Below are positions 1 to 5,063 of a DNA stretch of 5,513 nucleotides, piece after piece. Position numbers and translations under genes: made by a program. The notes beneath the pieces are model-generated. The model searched no databases, was not told the origin of the DNA, and was given only the letters and a program-made list of their open reading frames with translations. The stretch comes from an uncultured Oscillospiraceae bacterium (GTDB lineage Bacteria > Bacillota > Clostridia > Oscillospirales > Oscillospiraceae). How positions within the stretch are numbered: position 1 is the first letter of the stretch; each line of letters starts with the position of its first letter. The stretch spans positions 1 to 5,513 of the forward strand of contig CAKTKX010000101.1 in NCBI GenBank assembly GCA_934572365.1, read 5' to 3'.

Positions 1-318
1 ATCGTCGCTTTCGTCGGTCAGGTCGCCGTTGATGTAGGAGATCAGCTGGCAGCTCTGCTCCAGCGTCAGCGCGCCCTTGAGCAAATTGATGTTCAGGATG
101 CGGCAGACCTGCTCCATATCGTACCGCTTGCCCCGGGGCGGTTGAAGAAAGCCCCGCTTGACCCAGTTCTGGACGGTGTGGGGTTCCAGTCCGGCAATGC
201 CGGACACCTGGCTGAGAGTCAACCCTCCCGCCATGAAAAGCGCCCCGAACACGCTGTCCACCCGGTCTGCATCCTCCCGCTGCCCAGAAAGGGTCGTGCC
301 GGGAATTGTCCACTGCAT
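1..318 (-). CDS. DUF1836 family MerR-like helix-turn-helix protein (C-terminus cut by window edge)
   Basis: I translated this frame by hand; 106 codons are visible and it is still open at position 1. The ATG at 318-316 follows a good AAGGAGG about 6-12 nt upstream. Residues 33-62 (LTLSQVSGIAG, then HTVQNWVKRGFLQPP) form a helix-turn-helix resembling MerR proteins. They are followed by a KRYDMEQVCRILNINLL wing/helix and a SYINGDLTDESDD stretch, which is the hallmark layout of the DUF1836 family of Firmicutes. The family is predicted to bind DNA; a precise target is not known to me. It has its own promoter (347-375) with a dyad between the -35 and -10, which suggests autoregulation (inference). 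It is divergent from the infC operon, with about 290 bp between the start codons. Family call is strong; function is open. Confidence 0.88.
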   Translation of the reverse strand, partial: MQWTIPGTTLSGQREDADRVDSVFGALFMAGGLTLSQVSGIAGLEPHTVQNWVKRGFLQPPRGKRYDMEQVCRILNINLLKGALTLEQSCQLISYINGDLTDESDD

Positions 319-346
319 GATGTTTCCTCCTTTCTGTTGTTATCCG

Positions 347-375
347 ATTGTATCATATGGTCATTTGATTGTCAA
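347..375 (-). promoter_or_regulatory. Sigma-A type promoter of the DUF1836 gene
   Basis: On the minus strand, TTGACA (375-370) is followed by a 17-nt spacer and TACAAT (352-347). A TG dinucleotide one base before the -10 makes it an extended -10. The predicted start is near 340, about 22 nt before the ATG, so the leader is short. Spacing and hexamers are near consensus. Confidence 0.87.
352..369. promoter_or_regulatory. Operator-like dyad inside the DUF1836 promoter spacer
   Basis: ATCATATG-GT-CATTTGAT is an 8-2-8 inverted repeat with a single mismatched pair. It fills the spacer between the -35 and -10 hexamers almost exactly. MerR-type regulators bind dyads in this place, and the gene downstream encodes a MerR-like protein, so it is a candidate autoregulatory site. 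The dyad is seen; its use is inferred. Confidence 0.5.
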
Positions 376-409
376 TAGTGTTCTTTAGATTTTATAAGGA
401 CATTCTGTC

Positions 410-425
410 TTTTCCGGGAGGAAAA
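410..425. repeat. Small perfect dyad upstream of the infC promoter
   Basis: TTTTCC-GGGA-GGAAAA is a 6-bp inverted repeat with a 4-nt loop that ends 6 bp before the infC -35 hexamer. It could be a protein site shared by the divergent promoters, or chance. No terminator role is evident, because no T run follows in either direction. Confidence 0.3.
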
Positions 426-431
426 TTTCTC

Positions 432-460
432 TTGACAACCGCCCTGAACCATGCTAGAAT
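432..460 (+). promoter_or_regulatory. Strong sigma-A promoter of the infC-rpmI-rplT operon
   Basis: TTGACA (432-437), a 17-nt spacer and TAGAAT (455-460), preceded by TG at 452-453 (extended -10). Predicted start is around 467-470, giving an untranslated leader of about 140 nt before infC. Such a strong promoter with a long leader fits a ribosomal-protein operon regulated after initiation. Confidence 0.92.
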
Positions 461-466
461 ATCCGG

Positions 467-592
467 GTGATAAAGAAGGCTGAACATCCGCCTCACCGTC
501 AGCAGACGCGAAACGGTTCATATTCCACTTTTCCCGCGAGGGGCAGGTGGGGTTGGTGCGGGTGCTTTGGCATCCGCTTTTTTGTTGTTAAT
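467..592 (+). ncRNA. infC leader attenuator, probably the L20 autoregulatory leader
   Basis: The untranslated leader of infC ends in an intrinsic terminator (558-583) placed before the ribosome site, so transcription can be stopped before the operon. Two alternative folds are visible. Segment 485-491 (CATCCGC) is identical to the terminator's 3' arm at 571-577, so it can pair instead with the 5' arm (558-564). The adjoining 491-497 (CCTCACC) can pair with GGTGGGG at 546-552. Local stems are also present: ACCGT/ACGGT (495-499 with 513-517), and CCC-GCGA-GGG (533-542, a GNRA tetraloop) flanked by CCAC/GTGG (525-528 with 547-550). In Bacillus subtilis and other Firmicutes, L20 binds the infC leader and promotes premature termination; by position and layout this is very likely the same system. 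L20 recognition itself was not verified. Confidence 0.82.
558..583 (+). terminator. Attenuator terminator in the infC leader
   Basis: GCGGGTGC (558-565), loop TTTG, GCATCCGC (570-577) with one G-U pair, then six T (578-583). It lies just upstream of the infC ribosome site and 98 nt after the -10, so it works as a leader attenuator rather than an operon end. Confidence 0.9.
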
Positions 593-608
593 GGAGGTGC
601 TTACCATC
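593..608 (+). promoter_or_regulatory. Ribosome binding site and rare AUC start of infC
   Basis: GGAGGTG (593-599) is followed by ATC at 606, with 8 nt between the GGAGG core and the start codon. No ATG, GTG or TTG in this frame lies at a workable distance, so the site fixes AUC as the start. Non-canonical start codons are the known basis of IF-3 self-repression. Confidence 0.85.
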
Positions 609-1124
609 GCAAAATTAGATCATCAGCTCAACGAGGAAATCCGGGACAAGGAGATCCGGCTCATCGGCGCCGATGGCGCGCAGCTGGGAATTATGTCCTC
701 CGCTCAGGCCAATGCCATGGCAGAAGAACAGGGCATGGACCTAGTGAAGATCTCTCCCAACGCGACCCCTCCCGTCTGCAAGATCATGGACTATTCCAAA
801 TTCTGCTTCGATCAGAAGAAGCGGGAGAAGGAAGCCAAGAAGAACCAGCGGGTCGTGGAGATCAAGGAAATCCGCATGAGTCCCAGCATCGACACCAATG
901 ACTTCAACACCAAGGTCAAGGCCGCTCAGAAGTTCCTGAACGACGGCAACCGCGTCAAGGTCAGCGTCCGCTTCCGCGGCCGCGAGATGGCGCACACCAA
1001 CCTGGGTGAGAAGCTGCTGATGGACTTCGCCGCGAGCTGCTCTGAAATTGCCGGCATGGAGAAAAACCCCAAGCTGGAAGGCCGCTTTATGGCAATGTTC
1101 CTGACCCCCAAGAACAGCAAATAA
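606..1124 (+). CDS. infC: Translation initiation factor IF-3, AUC start codon
   Basis: IF-3 binds the 30S subunit, prevents premature joining of 50S, and checks the start codon and initiator tRNA. The product is 172 aa, normal for the family. The N-terminal domain opens with [15 protein letters not shown]. The IF-3 signature follows at residues 59-72 ([14 protein letters not shown]), then a lysine-rich linker. The C-terminal domain contains [15 protein letters not shown] and [11 protein letters not shown] place the start at ATC (606-608): GGAGG (593-597) lies 8 nt before it, and homologues begin near AKxxHQxNEEIRD. The earlier ATG (591) overlaps the ribosome site and the TTG (567) sits inside the attenuator hairpin. 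IF-3 genes often use AUU or AUC, which lets IF-3 repress its own translation. First gene of infC-rpmI-rplT. Confidence 0.96.
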   Translation: MAKLDHQLNEEIRDKEIRLIGADGAQLGIMSSAQANAMAEEQGMDLVKISPNATPPVCKIMDYSKFCFDQKKREKEAKKNQRVVEIKEIRMSPSIDTNDFNTKVKAAQKFLNDGNRVKVSVRFRGREMAHTNLGEKLLMDFAASCSEIAGMEKNPKLEGRFMAMFLTPKNSK

Positions 1125-1165
1125 CGCAACCACGATATACTAGATTACGGAAGGAGAACCTACCT

Positions 1166-1363
1166 ATGCCCAAGCTGAAAACCCACAGCGGTGCGAAGAA
1201 GAGATTCAACCTGACCAAGACCGGTAAGGTGAAGAGAGCCCGCGCCTACAAGAGCCACATTCTGACCAAGAAGACTACCAAGCGTACCCGCCATCTGCGT
1301 GCGACCGCTTATGCCGATATGACCAATGTGGACGCAATCAAGAAAATGATTCCCTACAAGTAA
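1166..1363 (+). CDS. rpmI: 50S ribosomal protein L35 (bL35)
   Basis: This gene encodes a small basic protein of the large ribosomal subunit. The 65-aa product is the usual length and carries the family's N-terminal signature [13 protein letters not shown]. The lysine/arginine-rich core [16 protein letters not shown] follows, and the C-terminal tail reads IKKMIPYK. The ATG follows AAGGAG (1151-1156) by 9 nt. It sits 41 bp after infC and 22 bp before rplT with no terminator between, so all three are one transcript. Their expression should be set jointly by the attenuator upstream of infC. Confidence 0.98.
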   Translation: MPKLKTHSGAKKRFNLTKTGKVKRARAYKSHILTKKTTKRTRHLRATAYADMTNVDAIKKMIPYK

Positions 1364-1385
1364 GGCAGAAGGAGGATACTGAGAA

Positions 1386-1742
1386 ATGGCTAGAGTGAAA
1401 GGCGCGATGATGACGCGCAAGAGAAGAAACGCTACCCTGAAGCTGGCAAAGGGCTACTGGGGTTCCAAGTCCAAGCACTTCAAGATGGCCAAGCAGCAGG
1501 TCATGAAGTCCGGCAACTACGCTTTTGCTGGCCGCAAGCAGAAGAAGCGTGACTACCGCCGCCTGTGGATCACCCGTATCAGCGCTGCTGTCGCTCCCTA
1601 CGGCATGAACTATTCCACCTTCATGAACGGTGTGAAGAAGGCCGGTATTGAGATGAACCGCAAGAGCCTGTCCGAGATGGCGATTCAGGACAACGCCGCG
1701 TTTGCCGCTGTTGTCGATAAGGCCAAGGCCGCTCTGAACTGA
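1386..1742 (+). CDS. rplT: 50S ribosomal protein L20 (bL20), likely operon autoregulator
   Basis: L20 is an early-assembly 23S-binding protein needed to build the large subunit. In Firmicutes it also represses its own operon by binding the infC leader RNA. The product is 118 aa, the typical length. The basic N-terminal arm ([36 protein letters not shown], residues 2-37) is complete. The signature [16 protein letters not shown] lies around residues 53-68. That region reads [13 protein letters not shown], where many homologues have INAAxRxxGLxYS, a mild divergence. AAGGAGG (1369-1375) lies 10 nt before the ATG. It is the last gene of the operon, followed by a strong terminator. Confidence 0.98.
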   Translation: MARVKGAMMTRKRRNATLKLAKGYWGSKSKHFKMAKQQVMKSGNYAFAGRKQKKRDYRRLWITRISAAVAPYGMNYSTFMNGVKKAGIEMNRKSLSEMAIQDNAAFAAVVDKAKAALN

Positions 1743-1747
1743 GTAAT

Positions 1748-1779
1748 AAAAGCCCGCTTCTTGACGAAGCGGGCTTTTT
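1748..1779. terminator. Bidirectional intrinsic terminator between rplT and the lipoprotein gene
   Basis: A perfect 10-bp stem, AGCCCGCTTC (1751-1760) with GAAGCGGGCT (1766-1775), has loop TTGAC. It is flanked by A residues on the left and a T run (1775-1779) on the right. It ends the infC operon starting 5 nt after the rplT stop. The A tract (1747-1751) gives a T run on the minus strand, so it can also end the convergent lipoprotein transcript. Confidence 0.93.
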
Positions 1780-1789
1780 ACGATTGTGC

Positions 1790-2197
1790 TCAGCCGTAAC
1801 CGCAGGTTACGATGTTCCACTTTCCGCCGTTCTTTCTGGCGAGATACCAGCCCCAGCGGGTGTAGGTGCTGTTCGGCTCCAACGAGCCGTCGCCGCCGTG
1901 TTCATCCACGGTGAAGGAGGACAGCAGGACAATTCCCTCGTCGTAGTCCCCGGAGCCCAGGATGTACGCCTGCTCCTCTTGGACGGTTTCGTCTCCGGCA
2001 TAGGAGATTTCCGTCAGCGTGCATCCCTGAAAATCCCGGAAGCCGGTCTTCACAGCCTGAACGGCCGCGAGATAGTCCTCCTGCGTGTAGATTTCGGAAG
2101 TCATGTCAATGACGGCAGCATTCTCTGCGTTTCCGCCGCAGCCGGAAAGGCTCAGCGCCAAAGCGCAGAGCAAAATACAGGCAAGCATTTTCCGCAT
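1790..2197 (-). CDS. Small secreted lipoprotein of unknown function
   Basis: The 135-aa product begins with a type II signal peptide: MRK, a hydrophobic stretch, then the lipobox LSGC with Cys20 as the predicted lipidated residue, so it should be anchored outside the membrane. I start at the ATG at 2197 because GGAGGTG lies 5 nt upstream; the in-frame ATG 30 nt earlier has no such site. The mature part (YTQEDYLAAVQAVKTGF, then an acidic middle, then IVLLSSFTVDEHGGDGS and TYTRWGWYLARKNGGKW) looks like one small globular domain. It resembles NTF2-like/DUF4829-type secreted proteins of Clostridia, but I recall this only loosely. No catalytic motif is recognisable. It is monocistronic, convergent with rplT and divergent from the pseudouridine synthase. 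Confidence 0.85.
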   Translation of the reverse strand: MRKMLACILLCALALSLSGCGGNAENAAVIDMTSEIYTQEDYLAAVQAVKTGFRDFQGCTLTEISYAGDETVQEEQAYILGSGDYDEGIVLLSSFTVDEHGGDGSLEPNSTYTRWGWYLARKNGGKWNIVTCGYG

Positions 2198-2222
2198 ACA
2201 ATCACCTCCATGGATTTTGCAT

Positions 2223-2228
2223 ATCATA
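2223..2228 (-). promoter_or_regulatory. Extended -10 element for the lipoprotein gene
   Basis: The minus strand reads TGG-TATGAT, an extended -10 ending about 25 nt before the start codon. No good TTGACA-like -35 is found 17 nt upstream, so this would depend on the extended -10 or be weak. Confidence 0.45.
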
Positions 2229-2261
2229 CCATTTATTTCCCCCGCAGGTGTGGCGGATTTG

Positions 2262-2275
2262 TAAACACTTGTTTA
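2262..2275. promoter_or_regulatory. Dyad upstream of the pseudouridine synthase, possible operator
   Basis: TAAACA-CT-TGTTTA is a perfect 6-2-6 inverted repeat about 8 bp before the ribosome site of the plus-strand gene, in the region shared with the divergent lipoprotein gene. It could be a regulator site. It is a poor match to a CcpA cre site. No clear plus-strand promoter could be assigned here. Confidence 0.3.
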
Positions 2276-2298
2276 AGATGGCAAAGGAGGACATGACC

Positions 2299-3162
2299 AT
2301 GAATTTAACCTGCACCGCCGCCCGGAGCGGGCGGCTCTCCTCCTTTCTGCGTCGGGAGCTGAAGATGTCCTCCAGCCTGATGAACCGGCTGAAATGGAGC
2401 GGTGGCATTTGCGTGAACGGACTGCCTCAGCACACAAATTATCCAGTCCGGCCCGGGGATGTGATCACCGTCCGCCTGGACGAGCCGGAGCCGGAATACC
2501 CCGCCGAGGATGGCGACCTGACGGTTCTTTACGAGGACGAGGGCATTTTAGTGGTGGATAAGCCCGCCGGAATGCTGATTCATCCCTCCCGGGCGACGAA
2601 TCAGGGAACCCTTGCCAATCTCGTGGCCGGTTACTACCGCAGAAGCGGTGAAAAATCCGCCTTTCACCCCGTGACCCGGCTGGACAGGGACACCTTCGGC
2701 ATCGTCCTGCTGGCAAAGAACGCCCATCTTCACGCCCTTCTCCAGGACGCGGCGGTGAGGAAAACCTACCACGCTCTCACCTTCGGCGGCCCCGAACCGG
2801 ATACCGGCATAATCGACGCCCCCATTGCCCGTCTGCCCCTTCCCAGCCTTCTGCGGCAGGTCAGCCCCGAGGGCAAGCCCTCCGTGACGGAATTTGAGGC
2901 GCTTCACCGGGACGGACAAATCTGCAAGCTTGCGCTGCGCCCGGTGACAGGCCGCACCCACCAGCTGCGGGTACACTGCGCCTACATGGGCTTCCCGATC
3001 CTGGGCGACCCCCAATACGGCACGGAAGAATCCCAGCGCTTTTCCGATGCGCTGGGACTATCCTATCAGATGCTCTGCGCCCATCGGCTGGAGTTCTCCC
3101 ATCCCCTCACCAGGGAAAGTATGGTTCTCGAATCCCGCATGGACGCTCAAATTTCAGTCTAG
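2299..3162 (+). CDS. RluA/RluD-family RNA pseudouridine synthase
   Basis: Enzymes of this family isomerise uridine to pseudouridine in rRNA or tRNA; the exact target site cannot be read from sequence. The 287-aa product has an N-terminal S4-like RNA-binding region (residues 11-60, SGRLSSFLRREL to VNG and PGDVITVRL). The catalytic domain starts at YEDEGILVVDKPAGMLIHPS (78-97). The catalytic motif TRLDRDTFG has its aspartate at 129, where many relatives have HRLDxDTSG. The motif GRTHQLRVH (218-226), followed by GDPQYG, completes the family fingerprint. AGGAGG (2285-2290) sits 8 nt before the ATG at 2299. A second in-frame ATG at 2293 is too close to it, so two extra residues are unlikely but possible. 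It forms an operon with the acetyltransferase 13 nt downstream. Confidence 0.93.
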   Translation: MNLTCTAARSGRLSSFLRRELKMSSSLMNRLKWSGGICVNGLPQHTNYPVRPGDVITVRLDEPEPEYPAEDGDLTVLYEDEGILVVDKPAGMLIHPSRATNQGTLANLVAGYYRRSGEKSAFHPVTRLDRDTFGIVLLAKNAHLHALLQDAAVRKTYHALTFGGPEPDTGIIDAPIARLPLPSLLRQVSPEGKPSVTEFEALHRDGQICKLALRPVTGRTHQLRVHCAYMGFPILGDPQYGTEESQRFSDALGLSYQMLCAHRLEFSHPLTRESMVLESRMDAQISV

Positions 3163-3175
3163 GGAGGATTTACAC

Positions 3176-3727
3176 ATGCACTATCAAAAAAATGTTTTAA
3201 CCAAGGACGGAAAGGAATGTCTTCTGCGCGGCGCCACCGGCGATGACGCCGAAGCCGTTTGGGATTTCTTTTTTCTGGCGCACGGTCAGACGAATTATCT
3301 GCTGAGTTATCCGGACGAGTGCGGAAAGGACGTAGAGCAGGAGCGGCAATTTCTCGCCAGCAGAGCTTCCAGCAACAACGCAATTGAATTATGCGCCTTT
3401 GTAGACGGCATTCTGGTTGGAACTGCGGGTTTCAGCCCCATCGGCCACAAATGCAAGGTCAGGCATCGCGCAGATTTCGGCATTTCCGTGGAGCGATCCT
3501 ACTGGGGAAAGGGCATCGGACGCGCATTGACGAATGCCTGCATCGAATGCGCCCGCCAGGTCGGTTTTCTGCAAATGGAGCTTGAGGTCGTGGCCGAAAA
3601 CCTTCCCGCAATTTCCCTTTACGAGAGCGTCGGCTTCCGGGAATATGGCCGAAATCCCCGGGGATTCCGCACGAAGGACGGCCGCTGGCAGGAATTGGTT
3701 CTTATGCGGCTGGAATTGGACACCTGA
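3176..3727 (+). CDS. GNAT family N-acetyltransferase
   Basis: Predicted acetyl-CoA-dependent transferase with a single GNAT domain in a 183-aa protein; the acceptor is unknown. The acetyl-CoA loop is visible as FGISVERSYWGKGIGRAL (residues 101-118), matching the R/Q-x-x-G-x-G/A motif A pattern. The C-terminal motif NLPAISLYESVGFREYGR (142 onward) is the usual Asn...LYExxGF signature. The residues LVGTAGFSPI (80-89) supply the preceding strand. GGGAGG (3162-3167), overlapping the stop of the pseudouridine synthase, is 8 nt from the ATG, which points to coupled expression. RimI/RimJ-like or small-molecule acetylation are both possible. Its stop is 1 nt from that of the convergent peptidase, and no terminator lies between. 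Confidence 0.92.
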   Translation: MHYQKNVLTKDGKECLLRGATGDDAEAVWDFFFLAHGQTNYLLSYPDECGKDVEQERQFLASRASSNNAIELCAFVDGILVGTAGFSPIGHKCKVRHRADFGISVERSYWGKGIGRALTNACIECARQVGFLQMELEVVAENLPAISLYESVGFREYGRNPRGFRTKDGRWQELVLMRLELDT

Positions 3728-3728
3728 C

Positions 3729-4661
3729 TCAGCCCTGCCCTGGCAAGCCCAGCGCCGCCGTCACCAGGATTCCCAGATTATCCCGGTAGATTTCCGGGAA
3801 CTGCTCGATGGGCAGAGGGTTTTCCCCGGAGCCGGCTTCAATGGTATACCCCGGCCGGCGGAATTTCTGGATGAACCAGTCCTTATACCCTGCAAAACTG
3901 GATTCATAGGGGGTGTCCGCCAGCTCATAACCGCTGAGCCGCGCAAACTCTTCCCCCAGCTCCCGGGCGCCTGGAACCTCGTAATCCTGAAACTGCCAGT
4001 AAATCACCTTCCCCTGGGTGTGGTACGCCAGAACCAGCGCTGGGTCAATCTCCTGGGTGAAATCCGCCAGCGCAATGGACTCCCGCTGGTTCAGGGGCGC
4101 GCGTCCCACATAATCCCGGGGGCCGGGTCTGGTATAGCCCTGAGAAAACTTGATTTCCCGCGCCCGAAGCCACCCCGCCGGATACTGCAAATTCAAGTCC
4201 ACCCCCAGCAGGTTTGCCTTCCACCCCTTCGGGAAGGGGATCTGGGGATAGTTGTCCGACAGTCTCCGCGCCGCCGCATATTGCAGCGTCCCGGTTTCAA
4301 TTGCCCCCGTGACCAGATCCACACCGTCCGGGTCAACCATAGGCACGGTGTAAATCGTCGCCGCCTTGGCGATGTTCCGGACTTCCACGCCGTAGAGACG
4401 TCCCTGGTTCTGAACCGCTTCCGCCATTTCCTCTATGAACTTCAAGATCAGCGGCGTGGTAATCCATTCGTTGGCGTGGTGGGCGGCGGAATAGATCACC
4501 TTTCGGTCGCCCTCTCCAATGGTCAGGGTTCGCACCGGCCGTCCAAACGCCGTGGTTGTCAGCACCTCCGTCTGCAGAAAGGGGTACGTATTCACCAGCT
4601 TCAATATGGTTTCCTCACAAAGCCCGGAGGTCATTGGTACATCGGTTCTCACGATAGCCAA
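3729..4661 (-). CDS. M14 family zinc peptidase, gamma-D-glutamyl-meso-diaminopimelate peptidase type
   Basis: Metallocarboxypeptidase-fold enzyme, about 310 aa. Zinc ligands fit HANE (His62, Glu65) and YHTQG (His214). The catalytic glutamate is in YTIEAGSGENP (Glu275). HHANEWITTP, VPMVDPDGVDLV, GVDLNLQYPAGW and AYHTQGKVIYWQF are typical of the Bacillus endopeptidase I/MpaA branch, which cleaves the gamma-D-Glu-DAP bond of cell-wall peptides. No signal peptide or LysM domain is seen, so a cytoplasmic role in muropeptide recycling is likely (inference). I choose TTG at 4661 as start: GAGG (4673-4670) is 8 nt upstream, and the resulting MAIVRTDVP matches family N-termini. An in-frame GTG (4670) lies within the ribosome site, and an ATG (4634) lacks one. 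It lies co-directionally 67 bp downstream of the rRNA operon terminator. Confidence 0.92.
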   Translation of the reverse strand: MAIVRTDVPMTSGLCEETILKLVNTYPFLQTEVLTTTAFGRPVRTLTIGEGDRKVIYSAAHHANEWITTPLILKFIEEMAEAVQNQGRLYGVEVRNIAKAATIYTVPMVDPDGVDLVTGAIETGTLQYAAARRLSDNYPQIPFPKGWKANLLGVDLNLQYPAGWLRAREIKFSQGYTRPGPRDYVGRAPLNQRESIALADFTQEIDPALVLAYHTQGKVIYWQFQDYEVPGARELGEEFARLSGYELADTPYESSFAGYKDWFIQKFRRPGYTIEAGSGENPLPIEQFPEIYRDNLGILVTAALGLPGQG

Positions 4662-4725
4662 AAAAATCACCTCTCGTCAGGATATGCGCAGGCGTCAGAA
4701 AATGCGCCATTTCTGTCAGAGCATA

Positions 4726-4757
4726 CAAAAAGCTCCATCCAAGTGGATGGAGCTTTT
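4726..4757 (-). terminator. rRNA operon terminator after 5S
   Basis: On the minus strand, AGCTCCATCC (4754-4745) pairs perfectly with GGATGGAGCT (4740-4731). The loop is 4 nt and a run of T follows (4731-4727). It begins 6 nt after the 5S 3' end and ends the rRNA operon before the M14 peptidase gene. A symmetrical A/T flank could give weak function on the plus strand too. Confidence 0.9.
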
Positions 4758-4762
4758 CAAAT

Positions 4763-4877
4763 GTTGGCATTACCTATCTTCCCGGGCAGTCGCCCGCCAA
4801 GTATTGTCGGCGCATGTGAGCTTAACTTCTGTGTTCGGGATGGGAACAGGTGGACCCTCACAGCAATCAATACCAAC
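4763..4877 (-). rRNA. rrf: 5S ribosomal RNA
   Basis: About 115 nt, read on the minus strand. The 5' end GTTGGTATT pairs with the 3' end AATGCCAAC (one G-U), closing helix I. Internally the conserved loop region reads CCTGTTCCCATCCCGAACACAGAAGTTAAGCTC when taken piecewise, followed by GCGCCGA and the TTGG...CGGGCGACTGCCCG...GATAGGT arm. It is directly followed by the operon terminator. Separation from 23S by two tRNAs is unusual. Ends may shift by up to 3 nt. Confidence 0.95.
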
Positions 4878-4884
4878 TCATTTG

Positions 4885-4903
4885 GATGACGTTTTCCGCC
4901 ATC
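4885..4903 (-). other. Hairpin just upstream of 5S, possible processing site
   Basis: The minus strand reads GATGGCG-GAAAA-CGTCATC, a 7-bp stem with one G-U pair and a 5-nt loop, ending 7 nt before the 5S 5' end. It could help define precursor-5S processing. No T run follows, so it is not a terminator. Confidence 0.4.
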
Positions 4904-4915
4904 GTTTATTGTCAA

Positions 4916-4939
4916 AAGCCGTTAGGCTTCTAACCGCTT
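4916..4939 (-). other. Interrupted hairpin between the internal promoter and 5S
   Basis: AAGC-G-GTTAG-AAGC-CTAAC-G-GCTT on the minus strand forms two short stems separated by a G-G mismatch, followed by only two further T. It might slow or weakly stop transcripts arriving from 23S, or serve RNA processing. A transcript started at the adjacent promoter would begin inside it. Confidence 0.35.
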
Positions 4940-4940
4940 T

Positions 4941-4969
4941 ATATTAGCACATCCCGTGCTTCCTGTCAA
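4941..4969 (-). promoter_or_regulatory. Near-consensus promoter inside the rRNA operon, ahead of 5S
   Basis: On the minus strand, TTGACA (4969-4964), a 17-nt spacer and TAATAT (4946-4941), with TG one base before the -10. The predicted start is about 4934, some 57 nt upstream of 5S. It lies between tRNA-Glu and 5S and reads into 5S. The match quality equals that of the infC promoter; activity is not proven. Confidence 0.7.
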
Positions 4970-4987
4970 CTGCTTTCTTAGAACTGC

Positions 4988-5062
4988 TGGTGACCCGTAC
5001 CGGATTCGAACCGATGTTAAAGGCGTGAGAGGCCTCTGTCTTAACCACTTGACCAACGGGCC
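4988..5062 (-). tRNA. tRNA-Glu (anticodon CUC)
   Basis: 75 nt including an encoded CCA (4990-4988). The acceptor arm is GGCCCGT/ACGGGTC with discriminator A. The anticodon stem GAGGC/GCCTT holds loop CTCTCAC, so positions 34-36 are CTC, decoding GAG. The T arm reads GGTTCGAATCC. It lies 1 nt downstream of tRNA-Lys and 110 nt upstream of 5S in the rRNA transcript. Glu tRNAs in rRNA operons more often carry UUC. Confidence 0.95.
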
Positions 5063-5063
5063 A

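Noticed and set aside
142..388. Two overlapping plus-strand frames over the DUF1836 gene
   Set aside because: They are opposite a gene with clear HTH homology and its own promoter and ribosome site, and their translations resemble no family I know.
467..901. Plus-strand frame starting in the infC leader and overlapping infC
   Set aside because: It runs through the attenuator hairpin and then out of frame through infC; the translation is Arg/Gly/Gln-rich and has no ribosome site.
741..1133. Antisense open frame opposite infC (about 130 codons)
   Set aside because: It lies wholly opposite the IF-3 C-terminal domain, has no ribosome site and has a low-complexity Leu/Val/Ala-rich translation.
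606..1742. Possible selfish or phage insertion among the ribosomal genes
   Set aside because: The order infC-rpmI-rplT is standard, all three genes are full length, and the intergenic gaps are short.
2261..2275. Possible CcpA cre site overlapping the dyad upstream of the pseudouridine synthase
   Set aside because: It shows three or more mismatches at conserved cre positions, including the central CG.
3534..4889. Long open frame (about 450 codons) on the plus strand over the M14 peptidase and 5S
   Set aside because: It is antisense to a gene with full family motifs, runs into 5S rRNA, has a proline/arginine-rich random-looking composition and has no recognisable domain. It is a by-product of GC-rich codon use on the other strand.
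4968..4987. AACTGC repeated at 4968-4973 and 4982-4987 near the tRNA-Glu 3' end
   Set aside because: It is a 6-bp direct repeat at 14-bp spacing, too short to be meaningful alone, and it cannot form a terminator hairpin.
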